A stretch of 64,000 bases of DNA, from assembly GCF_022539665.2 (NCBI RefSeq), contig NC_081336.1:6926278-6990277 (forward strand), written 5' to 3'. The DNA comes from Daphnia carinata (lineage: Eukaryota > Arthropoda > Branchiopoda > Diplostraca > Daphniidae). Positions within the stretch are counted from its first letter, which is position 1; each line of letters starts with the position of its first letter. Below are positions 1 through 12,714 of this stretch, in pieces. Both the position numbers and the translations under genes were made by a program. A model generated the notes under the pieces. That model was not told the origin of the DNA. It ran no database searches and saw only the letters and a list, made by a program, of their open reading frames with translations.

Positions 1-3000
1 CGAGTTTCAACAAAGTTTTGGCCTAACAAAAACGAGACCTTCTCTTCAGCCTTCGTGACACAGAACTGCTGATTGCTCTTCCACTTCGTGCGAACCTACC
101 ATAGTCCTACCTAAGAAGCTAAACTAAGACCAACCGGCGACATCCACCAAATTAGAAATGAAAATTCCACCAACAAGTTTTGTTTGACAATCATAAACAT
201 GTTTCTTAACTCTGTGTAGCTAGTTCGATATTCATTGGTCGATTATAAGCAACACTCGAGTAAACGAGTCGCGTTTTCAGAACGAAAGAAAAGATGTCAG
301 TGCTTGCGGTATGTGATGAAGCACTTGAAACACGCGCGACGAACAAGAGAACGTCCATTGTCTTTCGAATGATTGTTTTTCTTTTCATTCCTCTTTTTTT
401 TTCCTCTCATGATGAACTCTCTTCTTCATATAAACAACGAGACGGCACGTTGTGCCGTGAAGAGTCGAAAACCCTTCTCTAAACTCGAGACACTTGACCG
501 AATCGTTCGGTCTTCGTTCACGAAGGGGGGTTTGACACAATACATTTTTTGAAAAAAACGTGTTAGTCCCTCTCAATTTTCGTGACAACAACATATATTT
601 TTGGAATTCGGCATTTGGGGAAGAGGGGGAGTGGCGATAAATGCAGAAGAGACAGTTTTGACGATGCTCTTGATTATTAGTTTCTTTTGCTGACAAATGA
701 AATAGGGTAGAACAACAAAAGACGATGAGAAAAAAAACAATACAAGCAAAACACATCAACCCCTATCACTCGGCCACTCGAAAATGTTTTTTTCTGCCAA
801 CACATCGCGATGGTTTCACGCGTTTCGATCGAACAATAGAAACTTCCGTCTCCTTTGTTTTCGTTGGAAGAAAAGACAAGGGGAAAAAAAACAAATGAAT
901 GGCAAACTGGGCGTTATTATGGCGTCGATCATTTGACTATTAAATATATCACTAACTCGGTCCTTGCACAGCAAGCATGGACAAACGTAACCGTTCACCT
1001 AGCGAACATGTCTTTTGCAAGCTTAGCGCTTTTGTTAGCGATCCCTTTTTTTTTTTTTTTTTGGGCGTAAGAAAAGAGTGGGATCTTCTTTTGAAATTCA
1101 CCGCCACTTGCCGATGTACACACGCACGAAAGGTCTGCGTTTTCCATCGGAAAGGATTCGATTTTAGCGCATCGGCGTTGAAATGATTTGAATTTCGTGA
1201 AAAGGGAGAAGAAAAACTCGGGTCTTTCGCGTTGATCTCTACACCAACGCAAAAAAAAAAAAAAATAAAACTGGGTTGTACAAAGAAAGCAAAAAATAAA
1301 TAGATAAAGTATACATGGTAGGCGCGTATAGGCTTAGATTTCTGAAGGTATTGTGTGAACTTGGCGATGCAGCAAACTAGGATAAATAGCTCCGACTCGT
1401 CATAAACAAACAGAATCAGCCTTCGCCACTCGGCCGGACAGCACGTTCGCTGGACCCCCCCCCCCCCTCTTCTTTTTTTGAAACTCTATTTGTATTTGTG
1501 TGTGTTTTCTTCTATGTGTACCTATATGCTGACCCGAATTTGAATAACCGAAAATATACACACGGAAAAATTGTATAGGTATGCGGAGGTGGTGCATACG
1601 AAGAGGCGATAGACTGGGGGACGGATACACACAAGACACGAGAAGCTGGGCACGATTCGCCTGGCCTTAGCAGGACTCTGGGAAAAATGGCAGAGTCAAC
1701 AAACGAACACTGCCGGATTATATATCAAGAAGAAGGAAGAGAGAAAAAAAAAAAAGAAAAGCGGAGAACAGTCTCGATGTTGTGATTTATCTCTGGGGTT
1801 GCTAGTCCCTCCTCCCCCTTTTTCCCCGTGATATTTACCTCCGGTTAGGACTAGAAGGATAGAAAGAGCCGAGTTTGTTTGATATGCTGGAAAAGTAGAA
1901 CAAAAACTGAAAACAAAAAAAAAAAAAAAAGACAAAAATATATGAAGAGAGAGACAGAGTATAGAATTGTTGTTGTTCATGGCTCGTTGTCATGTGGGTA
2001 AATAGGGGGACTAGGAAAGAGGGAAAGCTCATCTCCAACTTCTCTTATTTGCCTCCCCCTGCCCTGGATATTTTTCTTTTTTTTTTTGGTCTCCTATTAT
2101 ATTTGAGGCTGTATGCGTATTTTGTCTTCGAACGGAGTTGCTGTCTATAGTCACCGGCGCTCCTGCGTGCGACTTGCTCTAAGCAAATATCAGCAAACAG
2201 CGCAACGGCCGTCGACTATATTTGCGCCGTGTTTGGCCACCCCACCGTTTCTCCCGATAAAGTGGTCTGTGTTGACTCGTTGTTCTATCTTTCATCAGTA
2301 TTAGAAGGGCAAAATAAAAGGCTCCCGTCCCCTTTTATTTTTTTGTTATTGTTTTGCATAGTCCTCACTCATCCCTCCATATGCTGTGAAAGCGAAGAAT
2401 GTCCCCGTTTTCTTTTCTTTTTTTTTAAGATCTACATAAGCCTAGCGATTGGGACCTACGTTTTGTTTATTAAATCGTAGGTTGCTTTAAAAAAAAAAAT
2501 TGTTAGCCTTTTTACACGGGTTAACTTGTATGTAATCAAAGACGACGGCGTTGAAATTGATTCGATAAGAAACGTGAACAGTTAGCGAATTCGTAAAAGA
2601 AAACGGAATAATAAAAAGCTGGAACTTTAGATCGATTAACCAGACGGCCATTGTTGTCCTAGAAGAAGTTGTGTATAAAGGAAATATTTGTAGACAGCGA
2701 GAGAAAAGAAAATCAGCCATCACGACAATAAATATTGACAAACTCGCGCACTGTTTTGAGGACAGAAAATAAAAAAAAAAAAAAGAAATATAAAAAAAAA
2801 AAAAAAAAAAAGGAAAAGAGCACAATATTGACCGCACGACTGTCATCTCTTTTTTTTTTCCCTATCCCGCCCACACACTCACGAACTCTGGCAGCAACCC
2901 TCCGTTCTCTATACACTATACATCCAGCCTCTGGTATAACACGTACTATGGCGTAATATCGAAAAATAGAACCAAAAAATAAAAAAAAAGGCCAAAGAAC

Positions 3001-6000
3001 TAAACGATTGGGAAATAATAAGAGGAAGAAACAGAAAAAAAGAGAGAAAGAAAGAGAGACAGTCTATATATCGAATACGGTAACTGTTTGTATTCAAGGA
3101 TATCGCGGTCGGAGCCTTTTTTGAGAAAGAGAACCGCAGAAAATAACATTTCATCGGACGATGGCCAGCAGAAAGCAATCGACAATAAGAAGAGGGGAGG
3201 TGAAACTGGTTAAGGAATAGAAGAAGAAAAGAAAATCTACGATCGGGTCGCTGTTTTTTACGACTGGCATCACGATGGAAGGCAAAAAAAAAAAAAAAAA
3301 AAAAAAGAAGACGGGGCCCATAGGGAAAGAGGGTTGACGCGCGGTCACGCTGGACAGAAAGATGGTCGGAAGGAAGTTTGCAATAGAAACAGGAGGGGAT
3401 CTCCCTGCTTAGTGGTGTAGGGACGATCGAGGCAGTAGGAGGAGTCGGAAGAAGAGCAAAAGGTATATGGAAGATGTCCACCGTGTGCTTCTCAGCTTGG
3501 CTGAGGGGTGGGCAAAGGCTTTATAAAAGCTATAGAGAACCTTTGCCAAATGCTAATGTCAGCAGTATATGGCCAGCACTGAAAATTCCCCCTCTCCAAT
3601 GTTTTCTTCTTCTTTTTTTTTTTGTTCTATCTTCGGCAGAGTCTTGCTCCTTTCATTTTGCCATCGAGCAACAAATTGAGGCGGCGAAACAGGGTGGTTG
3701 GTAGTGGCTATAATATGGCGTCGAGCCATATAGGAAGCAAACCCACCCCGAAAACTCTTTTCTTTTCTTTTTTCGGTCTATTTAATGGCAGTATGTCTCT
3801 ATCAAGAAACTGTCGTCCTCCCCTTTTTCTACCACAGCATTGCGCAATATTCCACGACAAAACATTGCACAGGTGACTCAAAGAGAACAGAGGCGATCTA
3901 AACTTCCTCTATAGCCCAACGGGGGCGATTTTTTACTTGGTTCTATACGACCCAATCAAAAACAAACAAGTTAGACCGGTGTCAATCAACGTCTGTATTG
4001 CTGGAGTCGGTACGATCTCATCCAATGGAGGGATTGCTTTCAATCTGTTGTCCGAAACGTCTCATAGACCTACTCTTTTTTTTTACGAATAAAACTCGGA
4101 ATAAAAAATAAAATTATAAGATTTCGAAGGAAATCTTCAATGTGGAGGAAAGGCGAAATGGAAAATGGGCCAAAATTTTTTGTTTTATGACGTTTTTCAC
4201 GATCGAATGGAGTAGAAGGATGTGTAAACACACGGGCCGATGATCGACTGTGATGTAGAGTTAAAAGACTTGATGTCCAATATATACAGCGTTTTCTTTC
4301 TTTTTCTTTGCTAGAGGCCATTTGCGTGTTGGATATACATAAAAAGAAGGCCAGAACATTAGGATGCGCATGACAAACAAAAAAATGAAATAGTAAACGT
4401 TGTTCATTTGGATGAATAAATACCAGGAGCAAGAGCGCCTATAAAAATAGAAGCCTAAAAAAAAAAAGGAGGGAGTTGGAATATATTGAAAACTGGACGC
4501 GTTCCGAGAACTGACCACCAAAAAACTTAGGGACAGGGAGGGCGACCGTTCTTCTGGAAAAAAGCGATGAACGAGGGAAGCTGAAGACAACAAAATATAA
4601 AAATCGGTGAACAGACACACAAGAAGCTCCCCCCCCCCCCTCCCCGTAAGCCATTTGTTTCGTCGGTTAAAGACAATCGCACACGCGGGTCTATCGTCAC
4701 GGGCGTTATATTTCGCTACTATGAGCATCGGTTGCATCGGAAACAAGAACAAACATTATAGGACACTATTATAATATATATATATATATATATGATCTTG
4801 CTACGTCCCCTCTTTCTTTTTCTTTTTTTTTTTTTGCTTGGCCTCTTTTATTACATGCTGCATGATCGTTGTCAAAGGAGGGGGGAGAGACATTACTCCG
4901 ATTCTGCCGATATTTATGTTGAATAAAGAGAGCGCCACGATGAAGAGAAGGGGCGTTCGCTTCAATGCATTGACCCTTTTCTAATGTATTCCTAGCTCGG
5001 TTTGACGATGGACAACAATGAAAAAGAAAAAGAAAAAAATTTCTGGCCAGCAGCTATGTATATAGGTATTATTAGTAGTCCTACATTATTACGCGGTAAA
5101 CACAAAATGGGTACACGGCTGAAAACGTTCGTTTTCTCTGTTCGACCTATGATACACGCAATATTTTTGCATCACTGAATTTCTCTTAATCGTTTCTATA
5201 GTCACTGCAATTTTTAGCTCAGTAAACACAAAAGAATTTGCCGTACATCCAAACAAAGTTCGAAGCATTAATGGCAGTTCGCATACTACTCTTCAATGCT
5301 GACCTTTCCCACATTTCCAAGGAAAATTGAACTCCTACTGTACGGTTTTTAATGCTGTAAGTTTCTAGGTGATGAACGAGCAATTTGTTACAGGAAACGA
5401 GGCTCGTGCGGTTGATCTTCCATCACCATCAGAGCAACACAGCACGCATTGAATGATGATTGAGAACGCTGGCCGTTAACTTGTCAGCAAAGCCAACAAA
5501 GACGCATCGCCATCGGTTTCACGACAACAAACGTTTCTTTTTTATTATTACTTAGATCTTAATAGGTAACGGCCAAAACGGGCTCATTACATGTCGTAAT
5601 TGCAGTCATACCCTCGATAGAGTCGGTACAACCCCCCCCCCCCCACACTTGTCAATTCAAATTGAACGTATTAAGCCGATAAGAAAAAGAAAGGCCTAAA
5701 GCATAGAGAGAGGGTTGTTATACAGTGCTGCCGGTATACGAAAGCGGCCAATCAAGTTTGCCAGGAAATGTGATAGATATGATTAGCATTTCGTCTTCAT
5801 ATATTTGTGTCTAACTCTTCGTTTCGACGTTTTACTAATGAGTCAGCATCACGGGCACGGGTTCTCGCAGTTAAGTTTTAACTTTTTCCTCCTGTCTCTT
5901 TCTCTTCTTCTTTTTTTTTTTTTTTTCTAATTCTCAACTCGAATGAGCAGGGCAAAATTCATAATAAGCTACACGGGACGAGTTGAAATGATTGTGTTGT

Positions 6001-7159
6001 GAGAAAAGTCACCGACCCTTGTCGTACCCCAACTCGCTTTGCGTCTCCGAATAAACAAGCGGCTAACGAGCCCGCCCTATCAGCATCACCAACGAGTCAG
6101 TTAATTAGTTTCTCCCTATCCCCCCCCTTCTCCCACCCACCTTCCAACGTCGTCAGCCTAGACCCAGTTGTCTCTTTTTTTTTTTTAACATATGCTTCGC
6201 TATATACAATCTATCTATGTGTATAGAGTGTCAAAAACAATTGGGCCCATACTTAAAGCATCGACGAAAAACGAAAACTGCTATACAATAAGTAAACGAT
6301 TTCCACATCTAATAACAAAGGCCTATACATATGATATGGATCCTGCGGAGGCTGGTTCTCTATTTGACAATTCAGTAGGGATTTTTTTTTTTTGCGAGAT
6401 AAAAAACAAAACAAAAATAGGGCACACACGAGTGATGGCAGTCAATACGTATGATTGGTGTGCCACTTATCAGAGAAGGGGAGCCGCCATTTGAAAGCAA
6501 AAAAAAAAAGGAAGGACGTTGGATGGATTGGTCGTTTATTTGGTGTGTGCGTGAACGATGAACTCGAGGCATCGAGTCTTTCACCAGGACACACAAATAA
6601 CAACCGAAGCTGACACCGTATTGTCTGCTCGCTTTTTTTTTTTTTTTTCGTTGGACAAAGTCAAACCACTGGCGGGACCGTCTCCCGATCCCGACGCGCG
6701 GATCCACTGCTGCCCATCATCTCCCAACGGGACCATTCAATGGAGACGTGCGTGAGCTGGCGAGTCAACCAGACTCCTTCTTATTCTCTCTCTCTCTTTC
6801 TTGATCGTGGGGGGAAAGGCTGTGGGTGATAGCCGCTCGAGACCGATACCACAATACAACAAAATGGTTAAGCGATTGTTCGGACTAGCATCTTATGACG
6901 TGAGAGCTGCCAACCCCCCAACCCCCCCCCCCCCCCTCGCAATCCAATAAGATCCTTGACAGGTTGCCGCTGCGACACCGTTATACTCAATCCTTTATAG
7001 ACCTGAAAAATGCACGGATGGCGATACTTTTGCACGTACTTATGACGCCATCAACTGGCGATATGTTTTTGTTTTGGCCTTAGACGATTACAAGTGATGC
7101 ACGTTCATTTTCTCGGCATGTTCATGAAATCAAAAATGAATGTGGAGGAGAAAACTCAC
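1..7159. other. Gene-poor, simple-repeat-rich stretch
   Basis: I see no reading frame here that combines recognisable protein similarity, balanced codon use and flanking splice sites. The open frames are short and mostly translate poly(A), poly(T) or CT-rich tracts. The stretch carries many A/T runs of 9-20 bases, poly(C) runs near 1457, 4630, 5633 and 6923, and an (AT)10 array at 4774-4793. Downstream exons of the candidate minus-strand gene that starts near 8.5 kb would have to lie here or beyond the left edge, but I could not identify one. A short plus-strand segment after a plausible acceptor near 5393 is open for about 20 codons and is not convincing. Confidence 0.6.
4774..4793. repeat. 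(AT)10 microsatellite
   Basis: Uninterrupted alternating AT dinucleotides, read directly. Confidence 0.9.
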
Positions 7160-7291
7160 GTTGTGGTTGAGCGTCGGGGACGATGTCGTTTGCTGGTCAC
7201 TGAGGATTGGCTGAGTCTCGGCCTGCTGATGAGTGCTTAGGTTGATGGCACCGTCGACGTCTGTTTCTGGATCCATCACGCGCTCCCCAAC
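7160..7291 (-). CDS. Candidate coding exon of an unidentified minus-strand gene
   Basis: Read on the minus strand, an acceptor (TTCAAATAG at 7292-7300) is followed by 132 nt, exactly 44 open codons, and then a strong donor GTGAGTTTT at 7151-7159. The exon is phase 0 on both sides. It encodes VGERVMDPETDVDGAI and then a polar Gln/Thr/Ser-rich stretch ending PTLNHN. It is free of simple repeats and has balanced base composition, unlike everything around it. The ATG of MDPETD may be the start codon, or translation may begin at the ATG that ends the preceding candidate exon at 8470. I do not recognise the protein. The rest of the gene would lie to the left. Splice-site quality and phase are the only support. 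Confidence 0.4.
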
Positions 7292-7690
7292 CTATTTGAA
7301 GTGAATTAAAATAAAAAAAATGGACTGTTCATTTATTTTTATTATTATTTGAAAGATACAAATAAATTTAAAAAGGGGGGGGGGAGAAGAAATGGAGCGT
7401 CGGGAATTTTTGGGCCAGTAAATTCAATTGCCGAGTGTGCTGGCTCAAGGGAAAGAACGTTTGTTTGATTTTCGGGTGGCGGAGGGGATTTTTGGGGGGG
7501 TTTTGAAAAGACGCAGTTGCAGCAGACAAGCATCTCTTTTGTTTTTGGCGAAGAATATACATATCTATCGTGAATACGTAGACACACTGTACGAACTGGT
7601 GCACCGATCCAATTATGAACAAGAAAGAGCGACTCAGTGCGAGTTCAACAATCGGACGATTCAAACGCAATTAAAAAGACAAGAGCCAGT

Positions 7691-7712
7691 ACACACACAC
7701 ACACACACACAC
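7691..7712. repeat. (AC)11 microsatellite
   Basis: Uninterrupted AC dinucleotides, read directly. Confidence 0.9.
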
Positions 7713-7951
7713 ATAGGCGAAAGAGCGAGGAGGGAGAAGTACAAAAATTAAAAATAAAATGAAAAAAAATAAAAATAAAAGACTTGGTGGGTGGGAAGCC
7801 GAGGAGTCTGTGGTCGAGCTCTGTTTGTATAGAATCGAAAGATGATGACGAAATAATGAAGTGTCCCTCACCCGTTTTGCCCATCCTTTCTATCATCATC
7901 ATCAAGAGTCTAGTCGTCTTGATATACAACATGTTGTCTCACTTTTTTATT

Positions 7952-7956
<5 letters not shown>

Positions 7957-7995
<39 letters not shown>

Positions 7996-8013
7996 TGTGT
8001 GTGTCTGTGTGTG
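7957..8013. repeat. (GT)19 microsatellite with imperfect extension
   Basis: Nineteen perfect GT units (7957-7994) are followed by CT-interrupted GT units to about 8013. With the AC array at 7691 it makes two complementary dinucleotide arrays within 300 bp. Confidence 0.9.
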
Positions 8014-8469
8014 CTTGGCAGAGTCCTCGCACAGCCCCCTTCCATCACCCACTCGGTGGTTAGAAGACGCACAAACTGCCGCACAAACCGACCACGCGTA
8101 CAAACACAACTCCTCCGTTTGCTAATGAGTTGTCCCGTGCAACTCTCGGCCACATCGTAATGAATAAAAAAATTTATACATTACGTTATCTCTCCTAAAT
8201 AAGAATCGCGAACGGCTGTCACCCCTCCTTTTTCTTTTTATGTTTTAACCAAGCAATTCGTACACGATACGTCAAACATCATCACTTTGAACAGAGGCCG
8301 AGTTAGATATCATTACGACATAAAAACGAGCCCCGGAGTTCAAAATAAAAATGAATGAAATCTTCAATCAACGGACAACGCAATTTGTACGGGCGTGATT
8401 CTGATAAATCATTTGAACTAAATTATCCCGGCATGCGAGTTCAACGTTACAAGTTTTAGCTTTACTCAC

Positions 8470-8545
8470 CATGAGTCCATATTTGAACGCACCGACTTCC
8501 CAACTGTGTTTGCTTTGTTTTTTTGTTTTTTTTTGAATCTCGGGA
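8470..8545 (-). other. Candidate first exon (5' UTR, possibly start codon) of the same gene
   Basis: The segment ends in CTCATG followed by a strong donor GTGAGTAAA (8461-8469). Joined to the exon at 7160-7291, the final ATG is in frame with VGERVMDPETD. The upstream boundary is unclear. A TATATATA sequence at 8571-8578 on the same strand would place a transcription start roughly at 8540-8550. A CACAG just upstream of 8503 has no pyrimidine tract, so a transcription start is more likely than an acceptor. A second ATG (frame MDSWLGSA, then stop) spans the junction and its TGA overlaps the MDPETD start as TGATG. Confidence 0.28.
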
Positions 8546-8570
8546 TCTTTTTGTACGGGGCACGGTAGGA

Positions 8571-8578
8571 TATATATA
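8571..8578 (-). promoter_or_regulatory. TATA-like element upstream of the candidate exon
   Basis: TATATATA lies about 100 nt upstream of the 8470 donor on the minus strand. The sequence is clear. Promoter function is inferred only from position, and AT microsatellites are common in this region. Confidence 0.2.
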
Positions 8579-8841
8579 ATATCGTATGGGGACAAACAAG
8601 AATCCGCAGGGATGATTTAAAAATAAAAATTTAATCTGGCATGGAAGCTTTGGAAAGGATGGACCAGGTAACAACTTGCGGGCGGGGTTCCGATTCAAAA
8701 ATGAAAACGAGAGTGCGGAGTGAGGTGGAGAGCCGGTGTCAAGTGTGCGGAGTAAAGAAGAGAACACCCAACTGCGGCCGCATTCAACACGACCACCCAG
8801 TGATATACACCCTTTGTGAAGGCTTTAACTCTTTGCTGCTC

Positions 8842-8862
8842 TGTGTGTGTGTGTGTGTGTGT
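8842..8862. repeat. (TG)n microsatellite
   Basis: About ten uninterrupted TG units. Confidence 0.85.
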
Positions 8863-11561
8863 CTGTGTGTTTTATTCGACCCTGCAACTATTGAGTAGAG
8901 AATGACGCTAGTCCGCCGCCGCCCCTTTTTCTCTCCCCCAACCATCCAGGCCGGCCCTCCTTTTCGGCTGTCCACAATAGCCCAAACGGCAAGAGAGAGA
9001 GAGAGACGAGAAGGAATAAGAATGAAGCCGAAATGAAAAGGCAAAAAAAAAAAAAAAAGGAAAAAAGGAAAAGAAGAACTTGCGCGCCGATGCAACTCGT
9101 CGGTGTACCTCACCGTCCACCCACTCCCATTCTTCCCTCCCAACAAACCTTTTTGACTTACCACCCTCATTTTTTTTTTTCCGAGTCTCTCCTCTTCTGC
9201 ACTGGCCCGAAGTGCTGGCTGACACCTTCCGATTCGTATCAGAGTCTTCCCTTCTATTTTTTGTTGTATGTGTCGTTTCATTTTTCGACAACCCACTACG
9301 ACACGATCGCGACATCATCAACCGCATCGCAATCTGATTTTCAAAGATTAGTAACACAATGGACTGTCTTTGTCGCAGGCCTAATGCCATAGGCTTTATT
9401 TTTGTTTGAACATGTTGTGTCTACCACGACATTGCGCGCTCGCAAGTCTTCACGAAGAGCTCACGATGAATCGATTTGAAAATACAGGTGTTCATCCAAT
9501 GGCCTTCACAACAAATAGTGTTTGATTACAGGTCCTGATTAGATATGAATCATAGCAATTGCAGATTGTTTACGTTCGTCGTTCTTAAACCCTTCCGCAA
9601 GTCTTACTCAAATTTCATTTTGGCATGTTAAAGTGCGGATTGACTTTATAGAAGGCAACTTACATTAAAGTCACTAACATCTACATTTAAAAAAAAAAAA
9701 ATAGACGTGCGAAACTTTGAAAGGGCGCATAGTTGGTGCAGCTTGATGGAAGCGAGACAGAGGCCCAACCGAACCAGTTCGAAAAAAAAAGAGAGAAAAA
9801 TCTTCGTCGTTCCTGGTTTTTTTTTTGAGCGATAGTTTATCATCGAGTGAATAAAATATATAGATCATCTGTCTCTCTATATAGCTTTTCAATAGGGAAA
9901 AATGCAAAGAGGTGAAGGCTATACATCGTGAAGGGGATAGACGTTCCAGTGGCCCGTTGTATAGGACGAGGGTGAAGAAAACTGCTGGAGCAGAGATAGA
10001 TCTATGATTTTTTTTTCTCGCTACTCTGCTTCTAGCGCAACGTTCGACATTCAAAAGTCGATCCCTTTTCTTTTCGTACTCCACCCCCCATTTCTATTTC
10101 ATACTCTACGTATCCTATCCTTTTGATTTTGATGTGATATGTTGTTCGCGTATAACGCACACACGTCTTCCCATATTTTTTTTTTTTTTTTTTTTTGAAC
10201 GCGCACGGCCCGTTCGAATGTGGCGGACTTTGAATGGATGCTGGAACAATTTCGCCGCACACTAAATAATACGCCGCGTCAATAAAAAATACAAATTCTT
10301 CAATGCCATTTTGGAGAAATAAAATCGAACGCGTGAACATCCAATGTTATTTTTTTTTTTTTTTCAAAGGAAAAAAAAAATTAGATTACATACAAATAGT
10401 TTTAGATTCGTTTTTCTTAAATTAATTTCCTTAGAATTCTAAACGCCATCCTATTTTTACGTTTTGTTTTCTTTGCTTTCACAATTGACAGATTAGCGAG
10501 GCGGTCACGCAGATGGGGGGGGGGGGGGGAGGGGGCATGGTTGAACGCGGCGGCACGTTGTGTCCGGCACGAGAGCAAATAGTTTTCGAATAAAAAGACG
10601 ATAGGAGACAACAACAAAAAAACATTCCATGAGCAGTCAACCAAGCGAACTGGACTGGAACAGGCCAAAAACAATGCAAAGTATAAACTAATTTTTAAAA
10701 AAACAACAGCACACAATAATAAGACAAAAGAAAAGGGGGGGGGGGGACGGAGGCTGCCATCATAAAGTACACAATGTAGAGCGCGCGATCCTTTTCAGTT
10801 CTTAGCATCGGCTATGGGACGCGGTAAAAAGCCAAGACTGTTCCAGTTTCTTGTCTGATAAATGAAAAAAAATAAGCGCACTCGATCGGCCACGGCCGAA
10901 AATCGCACAACGAGCGTGACCAATGCTAAACAATTAAAAGACCCACCACAGAGAGAGTATCCAACAGGGAGAGGCCGGATATTTAGGACTTAAACGCAAT
11001 TTTCAACAACAACAACAAAAAAAAATAAATCAAAAAAAAAAAGGGAAGCGCGGGTAATGTTAAACGACCCCCTGGGCAACGCCCCTCTCTCCCTTCTTTT
11101 TTGCGTTGCTAAAAGACGAATAGCGCGAGCTCACGAAAACAATTCGTCAAAAAATGCGACAACTGCTGTGCGTCGATCGCGTTGAATCAAGCGCAAAAAG
11201 AAAAAGATGCTGCTGTTGTTTAAAGCATAACAGGAACCCCCCCCCCCCCCAAAAAAAAAAAAAAATAAAAAAAAACATCAGCGAGTCTTGCAAATCCCTT
11301 GTTTCTGATATGGAACAACCGCAAAAAAAAAAAATAAAAGCCATCAATTGATGGTAAAGCTTTCAGATGATGTCCGACGATCGTCACTGGACTCTGCTGT
11401 TGTCCGTTCTACGTCTCGAAAAAAAAAAAAAGAAAAGATACAGCGGAAACGATCGTATGCGGGTAAATAAGAAAGAAAAAGGCCAGTTATAAACTATATA
11501 GCTTATGGATGTACAAAGAAGAAAGGGTAAAAAAAAAAAAAAAGATGGGGAGAGGTAAAAG

Positions 11562-11591
<30 letters not shown>
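11562..11591. repeat. Poly(A) run of 30
   Basis: Thirty consecutive A bases, just after a 14-base A run. No target-site duplication or retroposed body is evident, so I call it a simple homopolymer. Confidence 0.85.
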
Positions 11592-11593
<2 letters not shown>

Positions 11594-12692
11594 AAGGCAA
11601 GATATCCGAAAATGATCCGGGAGTTCATCAATCGACGAACCCCCCGACGGCACGGCAGACGCCACGCGTGGACATGACGTTTGAAAAGCGCATCATCGCA
11701 AAGCCTCTTTTTTTTTTTTTAAATCTTTTTTTTTTTTTCCCTATCGCTCCGTATGTGTGTGTGTGTATACACATACACACAGTGTTGTAAAGTGTGTACT
11801 GTTGAAGGAGAGAGGGGGGGAAATGAACGCGTTCGATTGCCTTGCGGGAAAGAAACGCGGGACTTTATCCTTCAACCATTAAAGAAAAAAGATGTTCTGC
11901 CATCTTCGATCATTTGTCATGCAACGACAGAACGATCGAGAAAATACACTAGCGCATTATTCTTTATGTTACGTAGCATTTGATAATAGTCGAATTGAAA
12001 ACGATGATGTTTCCAAAATTTCGTTTGACTTTAAACCACCTGATCTAACCAGACGTCTCAATTGAAAAGCCCAAGCGAAGCTGATTATCGATTCGCATGT
12101 CGTACGTAAAGTGAAAACAATCACATCCGTAATGAATGCAACTGTAGCCCGGCATTTCTGTTGCATGTCTCTCTCTGTTGTCTTCGAAAAAAAAAAAAAA
12201 AAAAACAACAAAAAAAAACATTAGCGGAGCCACAGGAAATATACGAAAATTCATTAGTCATACGGATGCAATTCTCTCTTACTCCCTCCTTCGCCCCTCC
12301 CCCTCCACCCTACGAAGGTGTGCTTGTAGCCAGATATGGCCCGCTACTCGTCCCCATGCTACACTCCCTATTCCGAGAGTGTGGCGCGCACAGAGTTTCA
12401 CCTTGTTGCCAGCAACAACAATTAGATAAACAAGCAATTAGTGAAGGCTTTTGCTGCGACACACACACACACACAGCCAAAGAGGAAAGCGAACGAAACA
12501 AGAATTTTTCGACTGGTCCCTCTTTTGTTTTGTTTTTTGTTTTTTTTTTCCCACGACAGGTATACACTATAAAAAAGAAAAAAGAAAAAAAACGGTGGCA
12601 AGTGGTGACATGGAACGTTGCAATGGCAGAAGCGGAGAAAGCGGGGGGGGGGATAACTTTTGACGTATGTTTCTTGTCGTCATATATTTTTT

Positions 12693-12714
12693 TGTGTGTG
12701 TGTGTGTGTGTGTG
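12693..12714. repeat. (TG)11 microsatellite
   Basis: Uninterrupted TG dinucleotides followed by an imperfect TG-rich tail. Confidence 0.85.

Noticed and set aside
28..137. Possible Arg/Ser-rich terminal exon on the minus strand at the left edge
   Set aside because: The acceptor is weak, the frame is only about 24 codons, and nothing to its right joins it in a supported phase.
11562..11591. Poly(A) tail of a retroposed sequence
   Set aside because: No retroposed body, target-site duplication or element similarity is visible; equally long A/T runs occur throughout the region.
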